DNA of 64,000 nt, taken from JANRKF01 sp033763575 (GTDB lineage Bacteria > Pseudomonadota > Alphaproteobacteria > Rickettsiales > SXRF01). The position numbers and the translations under genes were made by a program. The stretch is taken from the NCBI GenBank assembly GCA_033763575.1, contig JANRKF010000026.1, positions 62,001-126,000 on the forward strand. The letters run 5' to 3'. The notes below the pieces were generated by a model. The model worked only from the letters and a program-made list of their open reading frames with translations, made no database searches and was not told the origin of the DNA. This document shows, one piece after another, positions 16,559-24,581 of this stretch (the stretch's first letter is position 1; the number at the start of each line of letters is the position of its first letter).

Positions 16559-17698
16559 TCAACGTTTCATTTTCAGTAATTCCCTGATTTCCTGCGGGGT
16601 CTGGCTCCACGCCTCTTCCTGCAATGTTTCGCTGAAATGGCTTCTCCATTCTTCCTGTTGTCCTTTGCGGAAATGCATGGGTTTGAAATCCGCCGCCACC
16701 GTTTTCTTCATGTACTGGTCGATTTCAGGCTGATATTGGCCGGTCAGAAGCCGCAGCAGGACTGAACGCGTATCGCCCACCACCTCGTCATAGGGCAGGA
16801 ACTCAATAGCGATCTCATCCTTGAATTTCTTCTGAGCATCCAGCCATGATTCTATCCATGCGATGGCATGCGGATAATACTCGGTATGCATGATGTCTTC
16901 CAGCGTGACGGTTTCGCCGCGCTGCCGGTAGGAAGACGCCGTATGATGCAGGTAAGACCATGCCGCCGCGCGCGGGTCGCGTATCTGCACGTATATTTTC
17001 TTTACACCGGCCTGCAGCAGCTGGTTGATATTCTGTTCGCTGCCGTCGAAATGCTCGTGGGTGACGGCGCCGCCCTGGGCAATATTCTGCGCCCAGTTCC
17101 TGACGACCGCATGGTGGGGGAAAGAGCCCATCGACGCACGCAGCACCGGCACGCCCAGAATTTCCGCGATGGCATAGCTCAGGAATCCGCTGGCCGAGCG
17201 CGGCAGGGCGGTAAGGATGACCGAAGGCTTGCCTGCGGCCATCGCCGCCTCCTGCTGTGACCGCAGGTAAAGCGCGAAATACTGGTGCTCGGAGAAGAAG
17301 GGATTTTCCCGCTCGCCGCATGACATGGTGCCGGTTTCGTTCATGAGGTGCGCCGCTTCCGCCTGCTCGCCAAGTGCGCAAAGCCCGAGCGCCAGCTGAT
17401 ATTTGGCGACGAGCTGGTAATAATCCTTGCTGCAATCGGGCGGGACCAGCAGCGGCACGGCATTGCGGAAAAATGACACCGCTTCCTGATAATGCTGTTT
17501 TCCCATGAGCGATTTTTGCGTGCTGACGATTTCTTCAATATGTTTTCGCCGGCTGTTATCAAGGCTATTATTGCCGAAATCATAGCTCGACGCCATATGA
17601 TTCGCTTCAAAGATGGATGCGGGCAAAGGCTCTGATGCCTGGTTCTTTGCTTTATCAGGAGCCGTAGCGATGTGTTTTTTATGGAATATTTTTAAGAT
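16559..17698 (-). CDS. Sulfotransferase-like protein, apparently started by an ATC codon
   Basis: The C-terminal two thirds looks like a PAPS-dependent sulfotransferase: phosphosulfate loop ILTALPRSASGFLSYAI, the 3'-phosphate strand YVQIRDPRAAAWSYLHH, and FRKGQQEEWRSHFSE, which matches the RKGxxGxW-x3-F signature except that the second Gly is Glu. The N-terminal part is helical and tetratricopeptide-like. It would add sulfate to a glycan. No ATG, GTG or TTG is found between the upstream stop (17716-17714) and 17626. AGGAG at 17705-17709 is ideally placed for the in-frame ATC at 17698, giving 379 residues. Internal starts are TTG 17626 and ATG 17596, neither with a ribosome binding site. Confidence 0.75.
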   Translation of the reverse strand: MLKIFHKKHIATAPDKAKNQASEPLPASIFEANHMASSYDFGNNSLDNSRRKHIEEIVSTQKSLMGKQHYQEAVSFFRNAVPLLVPPDCSKDYYQLVAKYQLALGLCALGEQAEAAHLMNETGTMSCGERENPFFSEHQYFALYLRSQQEAAMAAGKPSVILTALPRSASGFLSYAIAEILGVPVLRASMGSFPHHAVVRNWAQNIAQGGAVTHEHFDGSEQNINQLLQAGVKKIYVQIRDPRAAAWSYLHHTASSYRQRGETVTLEDIMHTEYYPHAIAWIESWLDAQKKFKDEIAIEFLPYDEVVGDTRSVLLRLLTGQYQPEIDQYMKKTVAADFKPMHFRKGQQEEWRSHFSETLQEEAWSQTPQEIRELLKMKR

Positions 17699-17713
17699 AA
17701 GCGTCTCCTGTCT

Positions 17714-19675
17714 TTACGTCCGGCAATCAAGCAGTATTTTATGGTTGTGGGCTTCGGCAGGAATCGTTTCTTTCACCGGTTTCATCTCATAAGAACATTC
17801 ATATTCCACGACGAAATCTTTTGCAGCGCCGCCCATGGGGTCTCCCAGGAGGTTGACGTCGACCTTATAGGTGCATTTTTCGTGGCCGTTGCAGGCGCGT
17901 CGCATAGGGTCGGTGGCATTGCCTGTGGGCGCTTTCACATTCGCGCCATAAGTAGCGGAGATGATGACGATGGTGGATTTATCCTCGGCGCCGGGAAGGC
18001 GTATGGCCAGCAGCATGCCGGCGATAGCAAGCGTAAGCGCTACCGGTAGCACAGTGCCTAGCAGCGGTTTCAGGGAGGCGAGGAGCGCATGGCGGGTGAT
18101 GAGCAGGGAAATCCATGCTCCTGATACTGCAATGGCATAGAGCAAACCGAGAGTGAAATAAGGTACGTAATCATACATGACATGCGGCGCCGCGATAAAC
18201 CAATAGGCTGGGATCGACGATACGCCGAAGCCTGCGGCAAGCAGCGGCGCTACCATCCTCAATCCTTGCAGCCACACCGCGCCGCCCAGCAATCCGAGCA
18301 CGAAAGCGGCAACGAAGACGTCTGCCAGTTGGAGGTCACGCAACATATTTTTCATCATGCCCAGCAGGTTTCTGGTTTTGTCGATGGCGTAAAGTTTGGC
18401 TATGTCCGCCGGATGCTGGCGCAGCTCATAAAAGAACATGCGCCGCGCATAGCTCTCATAAATATTGGGGTTACGCTTGTCGGGCCCGCCGACGACCGCA
18501 TCAGCCATATCCTCATGCAGGATGCTTTTGGCAAAACCGATGACCGACATTCTTGCCAGCGCATCGGAGGATGGCGATTTTATGACATTGCCCTTGGCGT
18601 CGTACACGCCGGTATTCATGCCTTCGGGTTTGTACAGCAAGGAAAATTGCAAAAGCTCGTCATAGAGTTTCTCATTGGCAACAAAACCGGCGAGCGCCGG
18701 GTACCATACCAGATGGCCGGTGGCTGCCCGCGCCCGCAACTCCTGCGGCACGGCGATATTGTATGCGAGCGTCATGCCCGAAAGCCCAAGGGTCAGCGCA
18801 AGGGGAACCCACACGAAAGCATGGCGGAACACCGCTGCACTCGCCAGCATACGCCGCCCGCGCCCGGTATTTTTGATCCAGCGCAGCAGCGCGAAGGCGG
18901 CAACAAGAAGAATGAACAATATCTGGATTTTGGCCGAGGACCGCACCGCGATAATCAGCAGCAAGTAAAGGATTTGCACTGCCGCTCCTGTCACCAGCCA
19001 GCGTGAAGGGGCGCGATTGCGCAATATCAGCAGGGCAAGGTGCAGCGCGGGCAGTGCGGCGAGCATCGCGAAGGGGCGTGCGCCAAGGAGTGAGCCGGTG
19101 ACGTTGGTATTGCTGGCCAGCGTGAAGGCGGCAAGTAGCAGATGCACCAGTGGGTAAAGCGTCATGAGCAGGAGTGCCGGTTCGTCTTTCTTAAACGACA
19201 GCCAGAATGCCCCAAGCGATGCCGCCAGCATCAGGAAATAGAGTAAATAAATGCTCCCCAGATGCGGGCCGAATAACCCGAAGGCTGCCCAATACCACAG
19301 GATGGTGCCTTTATCGTCTTCGTTCAGCTCGCCGAATCCGATGTATAATTTGTCGCTAGTGAGCGTCGCCGGGTCGATCGCCCGCGCTTTTTTTATCAGG
19401 GCGTCCACTTCTTTCCAGCTATGGGTTTGCTTGGTATAGAAGGTGTCGAAGACCGGCGTATAAAAACCGTAGAGCGGGCTGCCGAACTGGTAATGCGAAG
19501 TGGCGATGACCAAGCCGTAAAGCGGGCGCGAACCGTTCATGGACAGGTCGATACTGGCGCGGCCTTTTTCGTCCATCATTGATGTGATTGCCGTGACAGC
19601 TGTAACGGCAAGCGCAACCAGCAGGGCAACCCATGGGTTGGAAAATATAGTGCGTTTCTGGGAGGTAAGGGTCAT
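17714..19675 (-). CDS. Polytopic membrane protein with C-terminal SUEL-lectin-like domain, paralog B
   Basis: A 653-residue relative of the product of 13073-14959. The two share the DEKGRASIDLSMNGSRPLYG region, HYQFGSPLYGFYTPV, the KARAI-PATLTS segment, DDKGTILWYWAAFGLFGP, and the same tail. The tail (about 565-653) has SATYG, RRACNGHEKCTYKVDVNLLG and KDFVVEYECSYE, again the lectin-like pattern with paired cysteines. About a dozen hydrophobic segments are visible. The start at 19675 has AGGA upstream; an in-frame ATG at 19744 would add 23 residues and lacks support. It is followed after 16 bases by the sulfotransferase-like gene. Function unknown; a role in glycan assembly or modification is inferred from context. 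Confidence 0.85.
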   Translation of the reverse strand: MTLTSQKRTIFSNPWVALLVALAVTAVTAITSMMDEKGRASIDLSMNGSRPLYGLVIATSHYQFGSPLYGFYTPVFDTFYTKQTHSWKEVDALIKKARAIDPATLTSDKLYIGFGELNEDDKGTILWYWAAFGLFGPHLGSIYLLYFLMLAASLGAFWLSFKKDEPALLLMTLYPLVHLLLAAFTLASNTNVTGSLLGARPFAMLAALPALHLALLILRNRAPSRWLVTGAAVQILYLLLIIAVRSSAKIQILFILLVAAFALLRWIKNTGRGRRMLASAAVFRHAFVWVPLALTLGLSGMTLAYNIAVPQELRARAATGHLVWYPALAGFVANEKLYDELLQFSLLYKPEGMNTGVYDAKGNVIKSPSSDALARMSVIGFAKSILHEDMADAVVGGPDKRNPNIYESYARRMFFYELRQHPADIAKLYAIDKTRNLLGMMKNMLRDLQLADVFVAAFVLGLLGGAVWLQGLRMVAPLLAAGFGVSSIPAYWFIAAPHVMYDYVPYFTLGLLYAIAVSGAWISLLITRHALLASLKPLLGTVLPVALTLAIAGMLLAIRLPGAEDKSTIVIISATYGANVKAPTGNATDPMRRACNGHEKCTYKVDVNLLGDPMGGAAKDFVVEYECSYEMKPVKETIPAEAHNHKILLDCRT

Positions 19676-19801
19676 GTGGAAGGATCCTGCCTGATATAAT
19701 TTCGCCCGCAACATAAAGGCCACCGGCATAAAAGTCAAAGCCAAGCTAACCGCACTTGCCAGCGCGGTTTAATCTGTTAAAACAGCCCTAAGGAACAAAT
19801 T

Positions 19802-20779
19802 ATGGCCAGTGAACATACTTCCGCGAATCCGCTCTTGAGCGTTGTCATACCGATGCATAACGAGCATGAGATGATTCCCCTGCTGTTGCCGCTCCTCAAA
19901 GAGCATCTGGCGCCGCTGGGCAGCTATGAAATCATCTGCGTCGATGATGGCAGCCGCGATACGACGCTGGCGTTATTGCAAGCTGCGGCGGCGGCGAACA
20001 GCCATGTACGCTATCTTTCCTTCTCACGCAATTTCGGCCATCAGTCGGCGCTCAAGGCTGGTATCGACCATGCGCGCGGGCAGGCGGTCATCACGATGGA
20101 CGCCGATTTGCAGCACCCGCCCGAACTGCTGGCAACGATGGTGCAGCACTGGCGCAAAGGCGGTGTGGAAGTGGTGCAGATGGTGCGGCAGGAAGCCGAC
20201 GAACCACCGTTCAAGCGCCTGACCTCGCGCTTTTTCTATACGCTCATCAACCGTATCGGCCATTGCCAGATCGCGCGCGGAGCGTCGGATTTCCGGCTGC
20301 TCGATCGCAAGGTGGTGGATGTGCTCGCTAGCCTGCCGGAGCGCGATTTGTTCCTGCGCGGCGTGATTCCGTGGCTTGGTTTCAGCCAGCTCAACCTGCC
20401 GTATCTGCCTTCGGCGCGGGCGGCGGGAAAAACAAAATATTCGCTGGCGCGCATGCTCAACCTCGCGATTTCGGGTATTACCTCCGTCAGCATCCGCCCA
20501 CTCCGGTTGTCATGCTTTATTGGGCTGGTGATGGCGGGTGTGGCGCTACTCTATGCATGCTATGCACTGGTTGCGCATCTTTTCCTCGATACTGTCGTGC
20601 CGGGATGGACGTCTCTCTTGGCCGGCATTATGCTGATCGGCGGCATACAGATGCTGATGCTCGGCCTGATCGGCGAGTATATCGGGAAAATCCTGGTCGA
20701 AGTGAAAAACCGTCCAAGCTATATCGTGCGGGAACAGAGTGCAGGTACGCTCTTACGCGAGGTAAGTGCTGGCTACTGA
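19802..20779 (+). CDS. Family 2 glycosyltransferase with two C-terminal membrane helices (GtrB/ArnC type)
   Basis: A 325-residue polyprenyl-phosphate glycosyltransferase. The GT-A domain shows LSVVIPMHNEHEMI, ICVDDGSRDTTL, FSRNFGHQSALKAGIDHA, and the metal-binding MDADLQHPP. RGASDFRLLDRKVVD and ERDLFLRGVIPWLGF are typical of DPM1/GtrB/ArnC proteins. Two membrane helices (about 235-255 and 270-290) and the tail IGEYIGKILVEVKNRPSY close it. It would load a sugar onto undecaprenyl phosphate for use by a membrane GT-C enzyme; the lectin-tailed membrane proteins nearby are possible users. Its end overlaps the convergent methyltransferase by 27 bases. Confidence 0.9.
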   Translation: MASEHTSANPLLSVVIPMHNEHEMIPLLLPLLKEHLAPLGSYEIICVDDGSRDTTLALLQAAAAANSHVRYLSFSRNFGHQSALKAGIDHARGQAVITMDADLQHPPELLATMVQHWRKGGVEVVQMVRQEADEPPFKRLTSRFFYTLINRIGHCQIARGASDFRLLDRKVVDVLASLPERDLFLRGVIPWLGFSQLNLPYLPSARAAGKTKYSLARMLNLAISGITSVSIRPLRLSCFIGLVMAGVALLYACYALVAHLFLDTVVPGWTSLLAGIMLIGGIQMLMLGLIGEYIGKILVEVKNRPSYIVREQSAGTLLREVSAGY

Positions 20780-21553
20780 CCGCTTCGGTGATTTAGCGCT
20801 AATGCAGGCGTAAAATGCAAGGTGCTTTCCGGCCAGCGGGAAGTAGGACACGTCCACCTCATCGAAGAAATGCCTGACGAGAGTTACGATCTCATCGAAA
20901 CTGTTCACATGCTCATGGCGCATAATATTTTTATAGGAAAAGCCGGTGCGCAGGCGGTAGGCGACGCCGGTCGAGCAACGCCAACTTAAACCCCAGAGTA
21001 ATCCGCCTTCGCAGGGGATGCCGTTGATGAACTGTCCGCCCTCTTCGAGCAATAGCGCGGCGCGTGCAATCACCGTCGGCAGGTTGGTAATATGCTCCAA
21101 GACCGCGATCGAATAGATCGTATCGTAAGAGGCTGTGCATTCGCTGATATCGTTATAAAATGTCCGCACCTGTTTTTGTTCGGGCGAATCCTTGTAAAGC
21201 ACGGTCATCGGCTCGATGGCGTCGAGAGAATCGCGTTTCGAGGCATCGAGATATTTGAGATGGTTCAGCGTACCCGCGCCGAGTTCAAGCAGGCGGCGGC
21301 CGGTGGTGCGCTTCGCGACATTGACATGCATCCAGCTCTCGAGCTTTTGCGCGAGGCTTGTCATCAGGCTGGTGCCTTCGCGGTTGGTGATCATTTCCTG
21401 TTCGAATATCTCCACCTGCGCCGCCGGCAGTGCCGGGCGGGTTTTGGGGAAATGGGCAATGACTTTTTCTGACTCCATGGGGTGCAATCTAACCCGAAGA
21501 ATATAGAAATCCAGAGAAATATCGGTGTCTTTAGGCTGCCCGCAATAATACAT
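20753..21553 (-). CDS. Class I SAM-dependent methyltransferase
   Basis: A 266-residue protein with motif I LLELGAGTLNHLKYL, an acidic motif II LDAIEPM, YDTIYSIAVLEHITNLPTV (post-II and the LEH motif) and LLEEGGQFINGIP. It belongs to the general UbiE/BioC-like class and probably acts on the glycan or its lipid carrier. The start is uncertain. ATG 21553 has GAGG seven bases upstream and is preferred on that ground. ATG 21478 gives MESEKVIAHFPKTRPALP, which looks more like the family N-terminus but has no ribosome binding site. Confidence 0.78.
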   Translation of the reverse strand: MYYCGQPKDTDISLDFYILRVRLHPMESEKVIAHFPKTRPALPAAQVEIFEQEMITNREGTSLMTSLAQKLESWMHVNVAKRTTGRRLLELGAGTLNHLKYLDASKRDSLDAIEPMTVLYKDSPEQKQVRTFYNDISECTASYDTIYSIAVLEHITNLPTVIARAALLLEEGGQFINGIPCEGGLLWGLSWRCSTGVAYRLRTGFSYKNIMRHEHVNSFDEIVTLVRHFFDEVDVSYFPLAGKHLAFYACISAKSPKRSVASTYLA

Positions 21554-21628
21554 ATAGCACCCTCTTTTAACTTGCATCTTTACGGTTTTTTGTTAACACC
21601 CCATCCATGTGACATGATGGGGTAAGGA

Positions 21629-22672
21629 ATGAACATCGGCGGTGATATTCTGGTAACCGGCGGTACCGGATATATTGGTTCCCATGTATGCGTAGCGCTG
21701 CTTCAGAACGGTTATAAGGTTACGATTCTCGACAATCTTTGCAACAGCCGGCAGGGAGTCGTTGACCGTATCGAGGCCATCACCGGCATTCGACCGGCGT
21801 TTATACAAGGGGACATCCGCGATGCTGCGATGCTCGACCGCATTTTTTCCGAACGGCCTTTCCATGCCGTGATGCATTTTGCCGGCCTCAAGGCGGTGAA
21901 GGAATCCGTTCAGAAACCTCTTGAATATTATGATAACAACATTAACGGTACACTCCACTTGCTTTCTGCTATGCGAAGGGCAGGGGTTAAAACATTTATT
22001 TTCTCTTCTTCGGCGACCGTCTATGGCGACCCGGAAAGATCCCCCGTGCGTGAAGATGCGCCGCGCGCCGCCACCAATCCTTACGGTCGCTCTAAATTGA
22101 TGATCGAGGATATACTGGCCGATCTCTATCACTCCGAGACAGGCTGGAGGCTGGCCCGGCTGCGCTATTTTAATCCGGTCGGTGCCCATGAGAGCGGGCT
22201 GATCGGCGAATCGCCGCTCGGCGTGCCCAACAACCTGATGCCGTTTATTGCTCAGGTGGCGATCGGCCGGCGTGAAAAGCTGTTCGTGTATGGGGCGGAT
22301 TATCCCACACCCGACGGCACCGGCATCCGCGATTATATCCATGTCATGGACTTAGCAGAAGGCCATCTGGCCGCCCTCCGGCATTGCGGGCAGAAGCAAG
22401 GGCTGTTTACCGTCAATCTGGGCACAGGACAGGGCTATTCGGTCATGGAGATGATACGGGCATTCGGTCGTGCTTGTGGGCATGATATTCCCTATGAGAT
22501 TAATGATCGAAGGCCGGGCGATATCGCCGCATGCTGGGCGAATCCTGCATTAGCTTTGTCGCTGCTCGGCTGGCACGCGACGCGGGATATCGATGCGATG
22601 TGTGCGGATAGCTGGCGTTGGATAAAAAACAATCCGAACGGGTATGCCACTCAGCATGTTACGTATGCTTGA
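21629..22672 (+). CDS. galE: UDP-glucose 4-epimerase
   Basis: It interconverts UDP-glucose and UDP-galactose (or the N-acetyl forms). The 347-residue short-chain dehydrogenase fold has the NAD loop VTGGTGYIGSHV, MHFAGLKAVKES, SSSATVYGDPE, the catalytic pair in NPYGRSKLMIED (YxxxK), and RYFNPVGAHESG. It supplies the sugar nucleotide for the adjoining glycan locus and ends it on the right. GGGGTAAGGA lies just before the ATG at 21629. Confidence 0.93.
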   Translation: MNIGGDILVTGGTGYIGSHVCVALLQNGYKVTILDNLCNSRQGVVDRIEAITGIRPAFIQGDIRDAAMLDRIFSERPFHAVMHFAGLKAVKESVQKPLEYYDNNINGTLHLLSAMRRAGVKTFIFSSSATVYGDPERSPVREDAPRAATNPYGRSKLMIEDILADLYHSETGWRLARLRYFNPVGAHESGLIGESPLGVPNNLMPFIAQVAIGRREKLFVYGADYPTPDGTGIRDYIHVMDLAEGHLAALRHCGQKQGLFTVNLGTGQGYSVMEMIRAFGRACGHDIPYEINDRRPGDIAACWANPALALSLLGWHATRDIDAMCADSWRWIKNNPNGYATQHVTYA

Positions 22673-22716
22673 ATTGCAGCGGATGAACCGAAGCTGTCGA
22701 TTGTGCCCAGTAGCAG

Positions 22717-24177
22717 TTACTTCCCAGTCAGTATACGTTCCACCAGCTCGCCGATGGTGGGGACGAAGCCGTTTGCATACCAGGGGTCGTTTCTGAATTT
22801 GAAGGCGTTGTGACCGGAGAACATCAGTTCGTTATCGACCGGCGCGCCATGCACCACATCCTGCAAGGTTTTCTGGATGCAGAAGCTGCGCGGATCGGCT
22901 TTCTTTCCGGTAGTGAAATCGTCATGGTCCTTCCAGTTGGAAAAGCGGCAATGTGACAGGCAGCCCATGCATTCGATCTGGTCGGTGAGTATCTGTTTCG
23001 CTTTGTCCTTGGTGACGAAAATCAACGTTGAATCCGGCGTTTTCAATGGCTCGTCGAAACCGGCTTCGATCCAACCCTCCGCCCGCGTCTTGTCATCCGC
23101 CTGCACATAGACCGGCCGCCCGCGTGCGCCCACCGGCAGCGGTTCGGTAAACAGCGCTTCCGGTTCGGTGCGGTAGCCGATCTGGCGCTCGCCGCGTCCG
23201 CGCAGCTCTTTGATGAAATCGTTATTCACCGCCGAGGAATAAAATCCGGTCGGGCTGAAATTATTGAGAAACACATCGCCTTCTTCAAGCACCATCAGCT
23301 TCTTTTTCCAGTCGTCATGCACCGGGCTTTCCTGGGTAAGGATCGGGCGCGTGCCGAACTGGAAGGCGATGGTGCCGATCTCCGGGTTATCCAGCCAGCC
23401 TTCCCAATCCGAAAGATGCCATGCGCCGCCGGCCATGATGATCGGCGTATCCTGCAGGCCATAGCTATTCATCACTTTACGCAGCTCGGCGACACGCGGA
23501 TAAGGATCCTGCGGCTTGTCGGGATCCTCGGCATTCGACAGGCCGTTATGCCCGCCGGCCAGCCACGGATCCTCATAGACCACCGAGCCGAGCCACTCGG
23601 GATATTTGCTGTAAGCGCGCTTCCACAGGGCGTTGAAGGCGCGGGCGGAGGAGACGATCGGATGCGCGTAGACCTTGTGATGCGCGACAATTTCAGCAAG
23701 CTTATAGGGCATGCCGGCGCCGCAGGTGACGCCGTGGATGAGGCCTTTCGCACCTTCGAGCATACCCACCAGCACGCGTTCGCAGCCGCCCATTTCCCAG
23801 AGCACATTGGTGTGGATGCGCCCGTTGCCGCCGGAAATATCATGGGCGATTTTGGCCTGCGCGATGCCGCCGGAAATCGACTGGACGATCAGCTCTTCAT
23901 GGCGCTCCCGGCGGGTGGTAGCGTGATAGACATAGGGGATGATCTTGCCGTTTTCATCATAGCTGTCAGCATTCACCCCGGAAAATGTGCCCACCGCACC
24001 CGCTGCGGCGAATGCCCCGGCGGTACGCCCGGTGGTCACGCTCACGCCCTTGCCGCCCTCGACGATCGGGTGCACCAGCTTGCCGGAAATGACCACGTCT
24101 TTTAGTTTGTTACGAAATGTTGCAGACAAAATAAACCCAACCCCAACAATATTAAAGGGGAGCAGTATAGCCCTCAT
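22717..24177 (-). CDS. Nitronate monooxygenase-family flavoprotein
   Basis: A protein of up to 486 residues in the NAD(P)H-dependent flavin oxidoreductase / nitronate monooxygenase family (TIM barrel, FMN). Landmarks are HPIVEGGKGVSVTTGRTAG, SGGIAQAKIAHDISGG, GVTCGAGMPYKL, TPIIMAGGAWHLSDW and AFQFGTRPILTQESP. The C-terminal part adds a cysteine cluster IECMGCLSHCRFS, which could bind metal or an Fe-S centre; that is inference. The physiological substrate is unknown. The start is uncertain: the ATG at 24177 has no ribosome binding site and gives a hydrophobic leader before SATFRNKL, where homologues should begin. Confidence 0.8.
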   Translation of the reverse strand: MRAILLPFNIVGVGFILSATFRNKLKDVVISGKLVHPIVEGGKGVSVTTGRTAGAFAAAGAVGTFSGVNADSYDENGKIIPYVYHATTRRERHEELIVQSISGGIAQAKIAHDISGGNGRIHTNVLWEMGGCERVLVGMLEGAKGLIHGVTCGAGMPYKLAEIVAHHKVYAHPIVSSARAFNALWKRAYSKYPEWLGSVVYEDPWLAGGHNGLSNAEDPDKPQDPYPRVAELRKVMNSYGLQDTPIIMAGGAWHLSDWEGWLDNPEIGTIAFQFGTRPILTQESPVHDDWKKKLMVLEEGDVFLNNFSPTGFYSSAVNNDFIKELRGRGERQIGYRTEPEALFTEPLPVGARGRPVYVQADDKTRAEGWIEAGFDEPLKTPDSTLIFVTKDKAKQILTDQIECMGCLSHCRFSNWKDHDDFTTGKKADPRSFCIQKTLQDVVHGAPVDNELMFSGHNAFKFRNDPWYANGFVPTIGELVERILTGK

Positions 24178-24204
24178 AATAGATTACACAATCAGGAAAA
24201 TTGG

Positions 24205-24235
24205 GCTTCTAAGAAGCGAATCGCTCTGTTATATT
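24205..24235 (+). promoter_or_regulatory. Palindrome and possible -10 box directly upstream of the P-II gene
   Basis: GCTTCT-A-AGAAGC is a perfect 6-bp inverted repeat at 24205-24217. TATATT at 24230-24235 could be a -10 box. If so, transcription would start at or next to the ATG at 24243, giving a nearly leaderless message. No good -35 is seen, so the palindrome may be an activator or repressor site. Confidence 0.35.
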
Positions 24236-24242
24236 ATGGGGC

Positions 24243-24581
24243 ATGAAAAAAATTGAAGCGATTATCAAGCCGTTCAAGCTCGACGACGTCAAAGAAGCGT
24301 TACAAGAGGTTGGATTACAAGGTATTACCATCACCGAAGCGCGTGGGTTCGGACGCCAGAAAGGCCACACCGAGCTTTATCGCGGCGCGGAATATGTGGT
24401 GGATTTTTTGCCGAAGGTGAAAATCGAAGTGGTGGTCGAAGACCATATGGTCGATAAAACCATCGATGCCATCATCACCGCCGCCAAAACCGGCCGCATC
24501 GGCGATGGTAAAATTTTCGTGCTGCCGGTGGAGCAGGCCATTCGCATCCGCACCAATGAGCGCGGCGGGGATGCAATTTAA
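24243..24581 (+). CDS. glnB: Nitrogen regulatory protein P-II
   Basis: A trimeric signal protein that reports nitrogen, energy and 2-oxoglutarate status to glutamine synthetase adenylylation, NtrB or AmtB. The 112-residue product has the family N-terminus MKKIEAIIKPFKLDDVK and the T loop with the uridylylated tyrosine in RGAEYVVDFLPK. It also has the B loop TAAKTGRIGDGKIFV and the C-terminal VEQAIRIRTNERGGDAI. glnB and glnK cannot be separated with confidence from sequence alone. No amtB or glnA is adjacent, which leans towards GlnB. It is divergent from the nitronate monooxygenase-like gene and its stop overlaps the convergent 24578-25462 gene. Confidence 0.9.
   Translation: MKKIEAIIKPFKLDDVKEALQEVGLQGITITEARGFGRQKGHTELYRGAEYVVDFLPKVKIEVVVEDHMVDKTIDAIITAAKTGRIGDGKIFVLPVEQAIRIRTNERGGDAI

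Noticed and set aside
18182..19006. 274-codon plus-strand frame inside paralog B
   Set aside because: Antisense to an intact gene with a recognisable paralog; the translation is Arg/His/Gln-rich as expected for a shadow frame.
13073..19675. Composite transposon formed by the two membrane-protein paralogs in opposite orientation
   Set aside because: The paralogs are diverged at the protein level and carry no transposase motifs or terminal repeats; they read as a gene duplication.
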